Assembly: GCA_012932295.1 (NCBI GenBank)
Contig: JAAONU010000004.1
Location: 27,010,304 to 27,074,303 of the forward strand
From: Cyclina sinensis
Lineage: Eukaryota; Mollusca; Bivalvia; Venerida; Veneridae
Length of the DNA: 64,000 nucleotides
Direction: 5' to 3'
A model generated the notes under the pieces. That model worked only from the letters and a program-made list of their open reading frames with translations. It searched no databases and was not told where the DNA came from. Shown piece after piece: positions 1 through 12,500 of this stretch. The position numbers and the translations under genes are program-made. Within the stretch, counting starts at the first letter, position 1. Each line of letters begins with the position of its first letter.

Positions 1-2066
1 TCTGTCACTTAGTCACTGAGGTACCAAGCAGCTTGTCAGTCACTTAGTCATAGAATGACCAAGCAGCTAATCAGTCATTAAGTCACAGAGTTATTTAGCA
101 GCTAGTCTGTCACTTAGTCACTGAGTTTCCAAGCAGCTAGTCTGTCACTTAGTCACTGAGTTACCAAGCAGCTAGTCTGTCACTCAGTCACTGAGTTACC
201 AAGCAGCTAGTCTGTCACTTAGTCACAGAGTTACAAAGCAGCGAGTCTGTCACTTAGGTACTGAGTTACGAAACAGCTAGTCAATCACTTAGTCACAGAG
301 GTACCAAGCAGCTGGTCTGTCACTTAGTCACTGAGGTACCAAGCAGCTGGTCTGACACTTGGTTACTGAGTAACCAAGCAGTAGTCTGTCACTAAGTCAC
401 TGACTTACCAAGCAGCTAGTCTGTCGATGAGTTGCCAAGCAGCTAGTGTGTCACTAAGTCACTGAGTTACAAAGCAGCCTGTTAGTCACTTAGTCACTAA
501 GTTACTTAGAAGCTAGTATGTCACATAGTCACGGAGTTACCAAGCAGCTAGTCTGTTACTGAATTACTAAGTTGCAAAGTATTTTGTCAGTCACTTAGTC
601 ACCAAGCAGCTAGTCAGTCACTTAGTCATTGAGTAACAAAGCATTTTGTCAATCACTTAGGTACCAAGCAGCTTGTCAGTCACTTAGACATGAAGTAACA
701 AAGCATTTTTTCAGTCACTGAGTTACCAGGCAGCTAGTTGTCATTCAGTGATGAGTAACAAAGCAGCTTGTCAGTCACAAAGTCATTGAGCTACCTAGTT
801 GTTAGTCTGTCATTTAGTCACTGGCTTACATAGCAGCTTGTCAATCACTTAGTCACTGAATTACCAAGCAGCTTGTCAGTCACTTGGTCACAGAGTTACC
901 AAGCAGCCACTCTTTCACTTATTCACTGAGGTACCAAGCAGCTAGTTAGTAACTTAGTCATAGAATTACCAAGCCGTAAGTCCGTCACTAAGCCATGCAC
1001 TTACCAAGCAGCCAGTCTGACACTTAGCCACTGAGGTACCAAACATCTAGTCAGTCAGTTAGTCATAGAATTATCAAGCAGCTTGTTTGTCACTTAATCA
1101 CTAAGGTACTATGCAGCCAGTCTGTCACTAAAGTCACTGAGGTACCAAACAGCTAGTCAGTCACTTAGTCATAGAATTACCAAGCAGGCAGTCTGTCGCT
1201 AAGCCTCTGAGGTACAAAACAACCAGTCTGTCACTAAGTCACTGAGGTACCAAGCAGCTTGTCAGTCACTTAGTCATAGAATTATCAAGCAGCTTGTTTG
1301 TCACTTAATCACTAAGGTACTATGCAGCCAGTCTGTCACTAAAGTCACTGAGGTACCAAACAGCTAGTCAGTCACTTAGTCATAGAATTACCAAGCAGGC
1401 AGTCTGTCGCTAAGCCTCTGAGGTACAAAACAACCAGTCTGTCACTAAGTCACTGAGGTACCAAGCAGCTTGTCAGTCACTTAGTCATAGAATAACCAAG
1501 CAGCTAATCAGTCATTAAGTCACAGAGTTATTTAGCAGCCAGTCTGTCACCTAGTCACTGAGGTACCAAGCAGCTCATCAGTCACTTAGTCATAGAATTA
1601 CCAAGCAGCTAGTCAGTCACTAAGTCACAGAGTTACTTTGCAGCTAGTCAGTCACTAAGTCACAGAGTTACTTAGCAGCTAGTCAGTCACTAAGTCACAG
1701 AGTTACTTAGCAGCTAGTCAGTCACTAAGTCACAGAGTTACCTAGCAGCTAGTCAGTCACTAAGTCACAGAGTTACTTAGCAGCTTGTCAGTCACTAAGT
1801 CACAGAGTTACTTAGCAGCTTGTCAGTCACTAAGTCACAGAGTTACTTAGCAGCTAGTCAGTCACTAAGTCACAGAGTTACTTAGCAGCTAGTCAGTCAC
1901 TAAGTCACAGAGTTACTTAGCAGCTAGTCAGTCACTAAGTCACAGAGTTACCAAACAGCTAGTCAGTCACTTCGTCATGAAATTACCAAACAGCTAGTCA
2001 GTAACTTAGTCACAGATTTGCCAAGCAGCCAGTCTGTCACTTAGTCATTGAGTTACCAAGCAGCTA
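1..2066. repeat. 35-bp minisatellite array (about 57 units)
   Basis: The unit reads roughly AGCTAGTCAGTCACTAAGT followed by CACAGAGTTACTTAGC, about 35 bp. The array starts before the window edge. Units from about 1607 to 1955 are almost identical; the left part is diverged. A 211-bp block of about six units starting near 1071 is repeated starting near 1282, so there is higher-order structure. The array probably lies in an intron of, or upstream of, the kinase gene whose exons begin at 6571. No coding meaning is seen. Confidence 0.95.
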
Positions 2067-5000
2067 GTCAGTCAGTTATTTTTAATTTCTTGAAGCATTC
2101 ATTCATGTCATTTAATGATAAATAAATTATAAGTTAAGCCAGAAGCTGAGTCAGCCATTGCATCAGTCTTTCATGAAGCTAGGCTGTAAGTTAGTAATTC
2201 CTTGAGGAACTCATGTGATGAAATCATTCTGCCATTTCCTTTATTTCATTGTTTTTGTAATTTATTTTGTCATTTAGTCATCTATACTGTCAGTCACTGA
2301 CTCACATTTATATAGTCAACTATATTAATTCACATATAAATTCAGACAGTACTGTGTTGTCCATTCAGTTACTGTGCTGGGAAAAAGAAAAAAAAGTACT
2401 TACCGATATACTAGTAATGCTTAGATTGTAAAACTGTGGCAGGGACACAGGAAAAAAAAGTGCTAACTACACTTAATACTAGTCTTAAATGTACATGTAT
2501 GTCTGTGTGTTAGTGATGTACAGATTTTAGGACAAAAGCCAACAAAATGGAAATGTCATACAGAACTACAAATGTAAGGTATATCTAGAGCACCATAAAT
2601 TTGAACTGTGATATTTTATATAAAAGTTTGGATCTGTAATCTGGCTTATTCTGCTTCTAACTGCATTTGACAGCTTTTATTTTTTTTTTTTTTTTTTTAG
2701 AAAAATATTTCCTTAACCAGGTTACTATGATACAGGTATTTGTATTTTAGTTTTTAAATAGCGTTGAAGGTCACCACCCGGTAAACACAGTAGAAGTGAT
2801 ATTACATGGCAAGGAATTAAATTTAAATAAAAAAAGTACTTCTACAGTATACATTTTGAAATGATATGCCCTGTTAAAATGCCCTTCTTAAAATGATGCT
2901 ATTTTTTCTCAGTTTTGAATGTTGAAAATAAATTTTGATTTTGATAACCACAAAATTGATTGCAAGTTACAGATTTTGAAGTTGGTCAAGTGGTAAGGTC
3001 TTTGACATGTTACATGCTGTAACCAGCTAACACTGAGATAGATTCTATAATTATGTTTAACTATGTACTACCATGAATAACTTTAGAATAAGGAAGTCAA
3101 TAAAAGGAGGATCACCTGTGTTCCCGACTGATATTTTCCTTCCTTATTTATCTGCAAGAAATCAAAGTCACTGACTGAAAAATACTAGTAACCTTTGTCG
3201 GCCATCTCATTTTATTTTCAGTTCATGATGAACACTTCAATTTTTATTCAGATAATTATTGTTATCGATGATCCAAAAGTCATATTTAACATAAATGAAC
3301 CCCAAAAGGTGAGAAAAGGGTCCAGTTGAAATTTTTAAGACTTTTTTACATATTTCAGTAAAGTCATTTTCATTTACTATTTGAGTGAAATATGAAGATC
3401 AGTCAGTTACGTTCACACAATGCTTTGAGATTTTTTGTTAGACATTTGAATAAATATAGAGAAACATTTAAGTTTTTCCACATCTGTTTATTATTTTTGT
3501 AGGCTCAAATGTGTATATTTTGTTATGTCCATGGTTGTCTATATCTCAGACAGCAATTTCCTGGACCCTAAATGTATATTTAAATGGATTTAAGGTTATT
3601 TAAACTAATTGGCAGTAATGTTGACCATGAAGAAATGATGTGATGGACTAAGGTCCTCATCAGTAAACAAGAAACAATTTTAACTAATTATAATACTGTC
3701 CTTAAAAATGAGCATTGCCATAGCATGGGTTTCATTAAGAGGCGGGAGGTGGGGATTTCCCGCTGCTATTTTGAGGTCTTCACCCATGCTACCTTTCTTA
3801 AAATCAGGCTTATTTTATAACAAACTGGCAGCAAATCCCCGCTTACTTTACATGTATTCCCTCCAACTCAAAAACTTAATGAAACACGTGCATAGTCTCC
3901 TGGTTGTTATGTTGCTGTTAATGAAGTGTTTATGTATCGTGTGAAAGGTCATTTTCTGTCAGTAGTTTCCGTGAGGTGAAAATTGCCCCACTTCAGCTTA
4001 GCTGTTGTATTAAAATGAAACAAGAAAGAACATGATTTATGATGACTTACTGCAAAAATTCTATTTATAGCCCATCTTCTAATAGAGGCCCATCCCCCAT
4101 ATTTTGGACAAAAAACTGCCATTTTTCAGCCTAAAGTTGAAAAATCAACTGCCCCTTTTTAACACCCATCCCCCGATTCAAGCAAAATTGAGCTTACCTT
4201 TACAATTCAAGTTTACTTATTTCCCTTTTATCTTACTTTTATTTCCCTTATTTTTACCATAAGAAAGTAGTAAAGATCATGCACGAGGCTTATTTTTTAT
4301 TCCCATGCTTGGCAAACTTTCACACATACCAGACTCTACATGTACGGTAATAGTGGAAATGAACAGATAAGCCCTGCTTAGAAAATCGGTCTGTCTTGTG
4401 TGTCTCCAATTAAGGCCCATCCCCAACTTTCGAATGGTCCATGATTCTAATAAAAGCCTGGGCTATAAATAGAATTTTTACGGTATTTCATTGAGCCTGA
4501 TTTCAAGATGATTTCATTGAGTGAACTAGAATGTTTGTTCTTTGTGTAGCATGTTTTTATTTGATTACTTAATATTTAAAGGAAACATTCAACTCTTTCT
4601 ACATGTTTTAAATCTAAAAATGGCATATAAAACTTGCATTACAGATGATGTTTTACATACATCTTGGATACATCAGACATGCTGTTTTGGATTGAATGAA
4701 TTAGTTTTTCTTAGCCAGAGATAAAATAGAATAGTAGTGTCATGAGTTGAACTGTTTGCTATGGTAGATCTTTGTGACTCAAGCAAATGGATATATCAAA
4801 CATTTTTCTCATCCTCTACTGATTTCGAGTTATCGAAGTTTTACTGTGATTTTTTTTCAGTACAAGTTGAAGTTTTACTGTATTTAATATTTTCTTGTTC
4901 TGAATAGGTAGGAACATTTTGTCTCTGATGCTGGTAATGATAAGCTTTTTACAGAAGACAAAAAAATCTATAGTTCAGTCTGTTGATGTGTCAGTGGAAG

Positions 5001-6570
5001 TGTTACATAATCATGTGAAATTGACAACAAGTTTCTTAAGTCAGCCTACCAACACATGTTACAGTGTGTTGTTTCTCAGATTCCATTTAACGATCTGTGG
5101 CTGATGATGTACATGTTAAAACACTGTGAACTATTTTTCAAAATGATTAAATTCATTTTGCAAAATCTTGAAGAAAAGGAGTTAACACATTTCCTCATGT
5201 ACATACATTTAGAGAATACTTTCTCTGACACTGACACTCTAAATTGTGAACTGTCAGCTAAAAATTATACAACATTCTTTTTAAGGATATTTAAGAAAAA
5301 ATGTCTGACAGGTTCATCATTTTGCTAGATGACAGAAACTTGAAAAAAAATCCTTTGCTGTTTCTAAACAGATTGGGTCAAGGCTTTGAGGTTAACTTTT
5401 TCCCAAATATTTAAGCCTGGTATGCAATAGGTTTTGACGAAATATGAATGTTATCAGTTACTTAAAAACAAGTTGATGTGAAAACAAAGTTAATTCTAGC
5501 TTCGTATATATATATTAATAATCTTAAGGTATGATAAGTAGTAAAAAGTTGGGATTTTCATTCCTAGGCATATTAAGGGACCCAGGTATTTGGTATTTGT
5601 GCTTCAAGATAGTCCAGTTTATTACATATTCTTTTGAAATAAAATATTATAATACTGTAAATGAAGCAATTACGAGTTGTTGTTTTTTTGGTCCAAGTTC
5701 ATTTAAAATTCTTAAGTTGACAAAATAGTGAAATATGTCAGATTATGATATAAATCTGTTGCTTTAATGAATGTAAAATGGGAAGCTATAAAAGTGCTGA
5801 CAGAATTAGGCACTAAAAATGTACAAGCTGTCATTTTATAGAAATTTGATGTTTTTTTTAGACTTAAACATGTTTATTAGATTACAAGAGGGACATGTAT
5901 TTCATGAATTTCAGCTATTTAAAAAATGAAAAAAGATTTCCAATGATGACAAAATAGGCAGTGACCTGTCTCACTTTATTTTATGGGGTGTAGATTTTAG
6001 GGGCCATATTTTATCTTCTTTTATATTGCTGGTCTTTGCAAGCAGTGTAGACTGTAACCAAACTACATGGATTGTAAATATTACCTGGTAAAGGTCAGCA
6101 TTCATAACCCTGAACATGCTGAAATTTTGTAATGGATTTGCCCAGCTTTGAATTTGGAACAGTCCATTCAAGTTAAAGGGATTTCAATATCAAAATACAA
6201 AAATGGAGCTACCAACAGTAAAGAGCCTGGTCAGACTGCACGGATGTGCAGGCTGGCCTGGCTCTATATTGGTGGCAAAGGCTAATCACTTTCAGTTCCA
6301 GCAGGTTAAGGGTTAATTACCCAGACACTAAGTTTTTGATTATCCCTATAGCAGTCTTTTGAGACCTGAAATAAACAAACATGGAGGGGACAAAAAAGTA
6401 TTAAGTGAAGCTTGCCAGTTTTACAAATGAAAACATCAGAAACTGGATTCTTGCAAACTGTAATAATATTGGAAATTATTTTGTCATAAAAATTCAAAGA
6501 AAACCTGAGCATGAAAATTATCAGTGAGTATTACAATTGTCATCAGTTTTTAATTTCTTGTCTGTTTCAG
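2067..6570. other. AT-rich non-coding stretch, probably OXSR1 intron
   Basis: No exon of the kinase N-lobe (glycine loop, VAIK lysine, HRD histidine) was recognised here on the + strand, although the next exon starts in the middle of the Arg codon of HRD, so the preceding exon must lie upstream, possibly outside the window. The stretch holds a long T tract near 2680, short meaningless open frames, and a dispersed repeat near 6090-6315 listed separately. A small, poorly conserved exon could have been missed. Confidence 0.6.
6090..6315. repeat. Dispersed repeat, 'GATCAGACTGCA' family, copy 1
   Basis: This stretch contains CTGGTCAGACTGCACGGATG, then GTGCAGGCTGGCCTGG, GGTGGCAAAGGC and CAGCAGGTTAAGGG. 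The same ordered blocks recur near 42195-42415, and a weaker version near 60185-60420. The middle can fold, because GATCAG and CTGATC in the 42.3-kb copy are complementary. It is a short interspersed element of unknown class. Confidence 0.65.
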
Positions 6571-9500
6571 GGATATCAAGGCAGGGAATGTATTGATAGG
6601 AAGAGATGGTGCTGTCTATATTGCTGGTAAGTTCATAAATATTAACACAGGCATGAATAGTAACAAGTGTTTGTAAATGAGGAAATGTCATTACAGACAT
6701 TAACAGTTACAAGGGTTAAAAAAACAAGGTAAGCTCAGTGCAGATATACATAGTTATTTTATGCCAACCAATGAAATACCGAGTTCTATCAGTGAAATAT
6801 ATTCCATATCAGTCACAGTGTGACTGATATAGATTCTATATCAGTCACTGTGCCGAACTACTTTTCAGTAACCACAATTTGAAATTTTACAAGTATTAAT
6901 ATAAAAGATATAAAAATTAATTCTAACATAAAATCCAGAGTCCGACTTTTAAAGAGTCATTGTATGTATACAATAGACCGATCCATTTCGAGAATCCTAT
7001 GCCATTCCGTTTATTATACGTCACATACTTCAGAGTAGGTGACATAGGCAAACAATTTATTCCCCAAGATAGCATTTTACGTGAAATCTTAAATTGGATA
7101 CACAGGATTTATGCTATTTGAAAATGTGATGACGTGTATTGCTTCTTGATCAACCTATGGAAGAATCTAGATCTCGTAAGGGCATTTATTTAGGATGAAC
7201 CTCTGCATTGGCGCTGAATTTTGATTCGTCATTGCAGACCATATTTTATATGAATGCCCTGTAAGCAGCAAAATGTGGATAGTAAATAAGGAAAATGAAG
7301 AAGAATATGCAGGTAGATCTTTGTTTATTTCTATGATTTGTTTGGTGATAAGGTGTAGACTAAATAAATCGTTAGAATGCAACACGTTTCTATGTGTCAT
7401 GTATAATTCAAGAAGGGGACTGTGTATTGAATTTGAGTTTCACGATCATGTATTCATACGCATGTAAGCAAAGAAACAGTTCTAAAAGTTTATTGGTATT
7501 AGCATAAAATGAATAGAAAATTTGTTTGTTTTTCGTAGATATGGAATATATCTCATCTCAAAGTGAAACAATTTTTATATTTTCACGAGCGCATAGCGCT
7601 CGTGAAAATATTTAATTGTATCACTTCACGATGAGATATATTCCATATCTACTCAAAACAAACAAATATCCTCTATATATCAGGGTAAACAAATGAAATC
7701 AGTTTATTGCAAACCAAAACAGTAACAGGACTGGACAAGTGAAACTAGTTCAGTACAAACATAAACAGCAGCAAAGGTTGCTTCAAGTTGACACAAGTGC
7801 AAACAGAAAAAGTTACAAAGGTTAACAAGTGAGGTAAGTTCAGTGCAAACATAATCAACAACAAGGGTGAACAAGTGAGATAAGTTCAGTGCAGACATAA
7901 ATAGTTACAAAAGCTAACAAGTGAGATAAGTTCAGTGCAGACATAAATAGTAACAAAGGTTAACAAGTAAGATAAGTTCAGTGCAGACATAAATAGTAAC
8001 AATGGTTAACAAGTGAGATAAGTTCAGTGCAGACATAATCAACAACAAGGGTTAACAAGTGAGACTAGTTCAGTGCAGACATAATCAACAACAATGGTTA
8101 ACAAGTGGGACTAGTTCAGTGCAGACATAATCAACAACAATGGTTAACAAGTGAGACTAGTTCAGTGCAGACATAATCAACAACAATGGTTAACAAGTGG
8201 GACTAGTTCAGTGCAGACATAATCAACAACAAGGGTTAACAAGTGAGACTAGTTCAGTGCAGACATAATCAACAACAATGGTTAACAAGTGAGATAAGTT
8301 CAGTGCAGACATAAAAAGTTTCAAAGGTTAAGAAGTGAGATAAGTTCAGTGCTGACATAAAAAGTTTCAAAGGTTAACAAGTGAGATAAGTTCAGTGCAG
8401 ACATAAAAAGTTTCAAAGGTTAACAAGTGAGATAAGTTCAGTGCAGACATAAATAGTAACAAAGGTTAACAAGTGAGATAAGTTCAGTGCTGACATAAAT
8501 AGTTACAGACGGTAACAAATGAGATAAGTTCAGTGCTGACATAAATAGTTACAAACGTTAACAAGTGGGATAAGTTCAGGGCAGACATAAATAGTTACAA
8601 GGGTTAACAAGTGGGAATAGTTCAGTGCAGACATAATCAACAACAAGGGCTAACAAGTGTGATAAGTTCAGTGCTGACATAAAAAGTTACAAAGGTTAAG
8701 AAGTGAGATAACAGTGCAAAAATAATCAACAACAAGGGTTAACAAGTGAGATTAGTTCAGTGCAGACATAAAAAGTTTCAAAGGTTAAGAAGTGAGATAA
8801 GTTCAGTGCAAAAATAATCAACAACAAGGGTTAACAAGTGAGATAAGTTCAGTGCAGACATAAAAAGTTTCAAAGGTTTAGAAGTGAGATAAGTTCAGTG
8901 CAGGCATAAAAAGTTTCAAAAGTTAAGAAGTGAGATAAATTCAGTGCAAACATAATCAACAACAAGGGTTAACAAATGAGATAAGTTCAGTGCAAAAATA
9001 ATCAACAACAAGGGTTAACAAGTGAGATAAGTTCAGTGCAGACATAAAAAGTTACAAAGGTTAAGAAGTGAGATAAATTCAGTGCAGGCATAAAAAGTTT
9101 CAAAGGTTAAGAAGTGAGATAAGTTCAGTGCAGGCATAAAAAGTTTCTAAGGTTAACAAGTGGGACTAGTTCAGTGCAGACATAATCAACAACAAGGGTT
9201 AACAAGTGAGATAAGTTCAGTGCAGACATAAAAAGTTTCAAAGGTTAAGAAGTGAGATAAGTTCAGTGCTGACATAAAAAGTTTCAAAGGTTAACAAGTG
9301 AGATAAGTTCAGTGCAGACATAAAAAGTTTCAAAGGTTAACAAGTGAGATAAGTTCAGTGCAGACATAAAAAGTTTCAAAGGTTAACAAGTGAGATAAGT
9401 TCAGTGCTGACATAAAAAGTTTCAAAGGTTAACAAGTGAGATAAGTTCAGTGCAGACATAAAAAGTTTCAAAGGTTAACAAGTGAGATAAGTTCAGTGCT

Positions 9501-12500
9501 GACATAAAAAGTTTCAAAGGTTAACAAGTGAGATAAGTTCAGTGCAGGCATAAAAAGTTTCAAAGGTTAACAAGTGAGATAAGTTCAGTGCAGACATAAA
9601 AAGTTTCAAAGGTTAAGAAGTGAGATAAGTTCAGTGCTGACATAAAAAGTTTCAAAGGTTAAGAAGTGAGATAAGTTCAGTGCAAACATAATCAACAACA
9701 AGGGTTAACAAGTGAGATAAGTTCAGTGCAGACATAAAAAGTTTCAAAGGTTAAGAAGTGAGATAAGTTCAGTGCTGACATAAAAAGTTTCAAAGGTTAA
9801 CAAGTGAGATAAGTTCAGTGCAGACATAAAAAGTTTCAAAGGTTAACAAGTGAGATAAGTTCAGTGCAGACATAAAAAGTTACAAAGGTTAAGAAGTGAG
9901 ATAAGTTCAGTGCAGACATAAAAAGTTTCAAAGGTAAACAAGTGAGATAAGTTCAGTGCTGACGTAAAAAGTTTCAAAGGTTAACAAGTGAGATAAGTTC
10001 AGTGCAGGCATAAAAAGTTTCAAAGGTTAAGAAGTGAGATAAGTTCAGTGCTGACATAAAAAGTTTCAAAGGTTAACAAGTGAGATAAGTTCAGTGCTGA
10101 CATAAAAAGTTTCAAAGGTTAACAAGTGAGATAAGTTCAGTGCAGACATAAAAAGTTACAAAGGTTAAGAAGTGAGATAAGTTCAGTGCAGACATAAAAA
10201 GTTTCAAAGGTAAACAAGTGAGATAAGTTCAGTGCTGACGTAAAAAGTTTCAAAGGTTAACAAGTGAGATAAGTTCAGTGCAGGCATAAAAAGTTTCTAA
10301 GGTTAACAAGTGAGATAAGTTCAGTGCAGACATAAAAAGTTTCAAAGGTTAAGAAGTGAGATAAGTTCAGTGCTGACTTAAAAAGTTTCAAAGGTTAAGA
10401 AGTGAGATAAGTTCAGTGCAAACATAATCAACAACAAGGGTTAACAAGTGAGATAAATTCAGTGCAGACCTGAACAGGATCAAGGGTAACAAGTGAGATT
10501 AATGAAGTCTCCATATTAGCAATAACAAAGGCTTGCAAATGAGAAAGTTCAGTTACAAAATGGGATAGTTCCAGGATGGGACTTTACTTATCCCTAAAAA
10601 TCTTTTAAACTCAGGTATTTAACTCCTTATTTTTAGGTTTAATCATGTCTGGCTTTGAATTGATTTCACTGTTGGTCTTCAAAATGTGTAAATGTTATTC
10701 TTCATGTGAATTGTGTTTGCTTTATGAGTTGATAGAATCATAGATTCACTGAGCATTAAAGAGAAATTCTGATTTGATGTGCAGAACAAAACAATGAAGT
10801 ATATTATATAATTTGCAAAAACTTGATTCTTGAATTGACAGTCAAGATTAAAATAATTCAAACAAAAAACAAAGGTACAAATTCTTGTATTTCTGAATTT
10901 ATACTTTAAGGTCCTCAGGTCAGTTGAGACCAGCTTTAATGGTTTCCATTGATTATTAAATGAAATTAGCAGTGGAGAATATTTCAATTATAATCAGAAA
11001 TTCTGAGTATTGAAATGTTCAGATAAAAAGGTAAAAGGTAAGATGCAGTGTAACAATTACTGCAGAAGAAATCAAATTTGTAAATAGATTGTTTAAAGCC
11101 TGAGGCATGTTTAAACAAGAGATGATATAAGATAAGTGCATCCTAGTTAGCATTTTGAAATGAATAAACATTAAACATTGTGACAACTTGCTGAGATTAA
11201 ATAAAGTGCATCAATTTTTTCTGCTACATTTATTCATGACATCTTCATTTTTTGCAGAGACATGTATTTTGTATATTTAGAATGTCAGCAAAAGTAGGTG
11301 ATACAATTTTGAGCTGTGCTGTAGCAAAACCAATCATAAGTAGACTGTAAATTGCCAAAATCATTTTGAGCTGCTCTCATAAGCAGACCTTCGAGACAGT
11401 AAAAATATACAAATTAAGCTTGAGAGATGCTGTTGGAAAACCAGTCCTTCAGAATTGCTTACTGTATGGATGTGTAATCATTTTCATATTTGTTTATCTT
11501 CTTGGTGCTTTGTATGTCATAGGGGCTGTTTTATTTGATGAACTGGAATTACTTAAATTGACAGTCTCGAGGCATTTTCTGCTTCTGTTTCTATGACAAT
11601 GATAATTTATGTCTCAAAACTGATTTATATGCGCCTGAAGGAGGGAATATAGTTTTTTAACTGTCTGTCCATCTGTCCATTCACCATTCCTTCCAAAACC
11701 TTTAACGTTAGTCCATAACTTCTTATAAGTTAATAAACTTTCTTCATACTTGGACACAACAACCTTTTGGACAAGACCTTTCCACAGACATAAATTTGTG
11801 TGACTTGGACTCCTGAATGACCTAAACCTCAAAGGTCCAGTTGTCAAGAAATTTTAACCGTGCCCATAACTTCCTTATTAGTTAATGGATTTACTTTATA
11901 CTTGAACACAACACCCCTTTGGACAAAACCTTCCCACTGACATATTTGTCTGCCCTTGAACCCTGAATGACTTTTACCTTGTAGGTCTAGTTGTCAAAAA
12001 TACTTTATATTTGCCATATCTCCCATATTAATAGATTTAGTTCATGTTTGCACACAAGAAACGTTTGGGAGAAATCTTCCAAATGCATATATATATTATT
12101 TTTTTACCTTGACCCATAAATGACCTTGACCCAGAGGGAATTTGAAAAATAAAACCCCACTTCTTTTGAGTCAGCAGATTTAGTTAATGTTTGTACACAA
12201 CAATCCTTTGGGAGATTTCTTCGAGATGATGTATATTTTTTAGCTCACCTGTCACGCAGTGACAGAGTGAGCTATTAGGATACCCTTGTGTCCGGCGTCC
12301 GTCGTCCGTCCGTCGTCCGTCGTCAACATTTTCTTTAAATGACATCTCCTCCTAAACCCCTGGCCCAATTTTAAAATAACTTCATACTAATGGTCCTTAG
12401 ATGTCCCTTTACCAAGTTTGCTCAAATGGTTCCGGTCCAATGCACAATATGGCTGTGAGGCCCTAAAAGGTGTTTTTAAAATGGAAATTTCAAAAATCTT

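Noticed and set aside
7715..10500. CRISPR-like array
   Set aside because: Units are continuous 46-bp tandem repeats without unique spacers, in a eukaryotic intron.
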